DNA from: Gammaproteobacteria bacterium
GTDB taxonomy: Bacteria; Pseudomonadota; Gammaproteobacteria; Pseudomonadales; Halieaceae
Length of the DNA: 6,725 nt
Assembly: GCA_029859085.1 (NCBI GenBank)
Contig: JAOUDU010000148.1
Span: 1 to 6,725 of the forward strand
Direction of reading: 5' to 3'
Position numbers and translations under genes: made by a program. Below the pieces are notes generated by a model. That model was not told where the DNA came from, searched no databases, and saw nothing but the letters and a program-made list of their open reading frames with translations. Positions 5,739-6,725 of this stretch are shown here, in pieces. Position 1 is the first letter of the stretch. Each line of letters begins with the position of its first letter.

Positions 5739-6452
5739 CTACTTTCGAACCTCTATACCTTCCGCTGCCAGGCCATACAGCAGGCCTCTCGCTTTCGCTG
5801 ATATCCGGCCTGGTGTGGCCGCGATATCGGCGCCAATCGCATAGGCGCGCTGGACTGCGGGGCGGTTGCCAACGCGCTCGAACCACTGCTTCAGATGCAC
5901 AGTAGCGTCGATATCCTGGCCTTGCAGTTCATGCAGCGTGACCCACCCCCAGCACGCCATATCCGCGATCGAATATTCATTGTTGGCGATCCAGTCATTA
6001 CCTTCCAATTGCTTATCGAGTATCCGCCACAGGCGCGCCACTTCGTTCACAAAGCGGGCTTTCGCCAGTGGAATATCCTCGGGGCAATATGCATTGAAGT
6101 AATTTGCCTGCCCACCCATGGGGCCCATCCCGCCCATTTGCCACATCAGCCATTCCAGTACCTTGGACCTTCTCACCGGATCTGTTGGATAAAACTGGCC
6201 GGTCTTTTCGCCGAGATAGATCAGGATGGCGCCGGATTCCATGATTGAAACCGGCTGGCCCGTTCCATCGAGAACCTCGTGATCAACAATGGCTGGTACA
6301 CGGTTGTTGGGACTTACCTTGAGGAAGCCAGGCTCGAATTGTTGCCCCTCGAGTATATTTACCGGTAGGACCCGGTAGGCCAAACCGGTCTCCTCGAGGA
6401 AAATGGAAATTTTCCAGCTATTGGGGGACGGAAAATAGTAAAGATCAATCAC
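5739..6452 (-). CDS. Glutathione S-transferase, Nu class (YfcG/YghU-like)
   Basis: A 237-residue thioredoxin-fold protein of the YfcG/YghU group, which reduces disulfides with glutathione and handles organic peroxides. With the start chosen here it begins (M)IDLYYFPSPNSWKISIFLEE. Ser9 and Asn11 then fall on the Thr9 and Asn11 of E. coli YfcG as I recall them. The group signature follows: NNRVPAIVDHE with cis-Pro, SIMESGAILIYLGEKTG, EWLMWQMGGMGPMGGQANYF and EYSIADMACW. I choose GTG at 6452-6450, with GGAG 11 bases upstream. An in-frame TTG at 6494 would add 14 residues that do not fit the family. Repeat copy 3, with a perfect palindrome, lies 50-61 bases upstream of the GTG and could be its operator. 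Upstream on the same strand is a hydrolase, downstream a second GST, suggesting a detoxification or ring-cleavage set; substrate unknown. Confidence 0.92.
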   Translation of the reverse strand: MIDLYYFPSPNSWKISIFLEETGLAYRVLPVNILEGQQFEPGFLKVSPNNRVPAIVDHEVLDGTGQPVSIMESGAILIYLGEKTGQFYPTDPVRRSKVLEWLMWQMGGMGPMGGQANYFNAYCPEDIPLAKARFVNEVARLWRILDKQLEGNDWIANNEYSIADMACWGWVTLHELQGQDIDATVHLKQWFERVGNRPAVQRAYAIGADIAATPGRISAKARGLLYGLAAEGIEVRK

Positions 6453-6500
6453 CGTGCAATCCACTCCACAGCAAATAGCAAGCCTCGCGAGCAAGCATAA

Positions 6501-6517
6501 GCTGACTTGTCAGTACC
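6501..6517 (-). repeat. GGTACTGACAA repeat, copy 3, with perfect palindrome
   Basis: On the minus strand this is GGTACTGACAAGTCAGC. Its core, CTGACTTGTCAG at 6502-6513, is a perfect 12-base palindrome (5-2-5). It lies 11 bases after the stop of the upstream hydrolase and 50-61 bases before the GST start, so it is the only copy placed where an operator could act on a downstream gene. The geometry suits a TetR-type dimer, which is inference. Confidence 0.65.
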
Positions 6518-6528
6518 GGCCTTCCCTT

Positions 6529-6725
6529 CTATTGCCCGCCTATGCCTGAGGTCCTCGCATTCGCCTTGATGAGCTCTGCATCAGCGGGAAGCAGGACGCC
6601 AGCGTCCACAGCCGCGTCGGTGGTTTTGTCGATGGCGTCGACGTAGGCCTGGTGCGTGGGGTAAAGCGACCCCAGGCGGACTTCGTCGAACAACTCGGTA
6701 GTCCCGAACAGGAAGCAAGGTAGAG
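6529..6725 (-). CDS. Alpha/beta hydrolase (Abhydrolase_10-like), C-terminal part
   Basis: A minus-strand frame runs in from beyond the window and ends in TAG at 6531-6529, giving 64 C-terminal residues. The sequence LFGTTELFDEVRLGSLYPTH, then YVDAIDKTTDAAV and GVLLPADAELIKANA, matches my memory of the C-terminal end of large proteobacterial alpha/beta hydrolase-domain proteins (Abhydrolase_10). Those end in a G-x-T-x-x-F, L-YPTH-x-x-YV, G-LLPADA pattern. The catalytic residues lie outside the window. It is on the same strand as the two GST genes and 76 bases upstream of the first, so an operon is possible, though repeat copy 3 sits between. The assignment rests on a short segment. Confidence 0.6.
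   Translation of the reverse strand, partial: LPCFLFGTTELFDEVRLGSLYPTHQAYVDAIDKTTDAAVDAGVLLPADAELIKANARTSGIGGQ

Noticed and set aside
5632..5886. 84-codon minus-strand ORF between the two GST genes
   Set aside because: It overlaps the 3' end of one GST and the first codons of the other in another frame; no family likeness.
6452..6494. Longer GST start at TTG 6494
   Set aside because: The extra 14 residues (MLARLAICCGVDCT) do not fit the family, and the GTG at 6452 places Ser9/Asn11 in register with YfcG.

Overview
The window comes from a moderately GC-rich bacterial chromosome, most likely a proteobacterium. My inference is a marine or soil gammaproteobacterium with broad catabolic ability. 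It rests on the YeaD-type mutarotase, Nu-class-like glutathione transferase, P450 with [3Fe-4S] ferredoxin, Ddn-like protein, secreted esterase and arylsulfatase remnant. Nothing in the sequence fixes the genus. No rRNA, tRNA, CRISPR array, transposase or integrase is visible.

Layout, left to right. 1-540 (+) is the 3' part of a D-hexose-6-phosphate mutarotase. 541-770 is a leader with a good sigma70-like promoter (592-621) and a possible 33-codon upstream ORF that overlaps the next start. 771-2284 (+) is a two-gene operon, cytochrome P450 plus a small ferredoxin, coupled by an ATGA overlap. 2426-3508 (-) is a secreted HSL-type alpha/beta hydrolase, convergent with the operon. 3509-3748 is a divergent promoter region with an inverted repeat. 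3749-4204 (+) is a Ddn-like (F420-type) nitroreductase-family protein. 4368-4682 (-) is a C-terminal arylsulfatase remnant that abuts a short coding-like stretch on the other strand, suggesting a rearrangement junction. 4883-5644 (-) and 5739-6452 (-) are two unlike GST-family proteins in tandem. 6529-6725 (-) is the C-terminal end of another alpha/beta hydrolase, probably Abhydrolase_10-like.

How they fit together: the ferredoxin is the likely electron donor to the P450, but no ferredoxin reductase is present. P450, esterases, sulfatase, Ddn-like reductase and GSTs are typical of steroid, aromatic or xenobiotic breakdown. No gene here fixes a substrate, so a shared pathway is inference.

The most unusual signal is not a gene. 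A 17-base motif, GGTACTGACAARTYARY, occurs three times (2284-2300 +, 4206-4222 +, 6501-6517 -), with a weaker fourth copy (4349-4365 -). Every copy is on the coding strand just downstream of a stop codon, starting 0, 1, 11 and 2 nt after it. The core is a 5-2-5 palindrome, perfect at 6502-6513 (CTGACTTGTCAG). It could be a dispersed repressor operator, a small repeat, or the border of single-gene modules.
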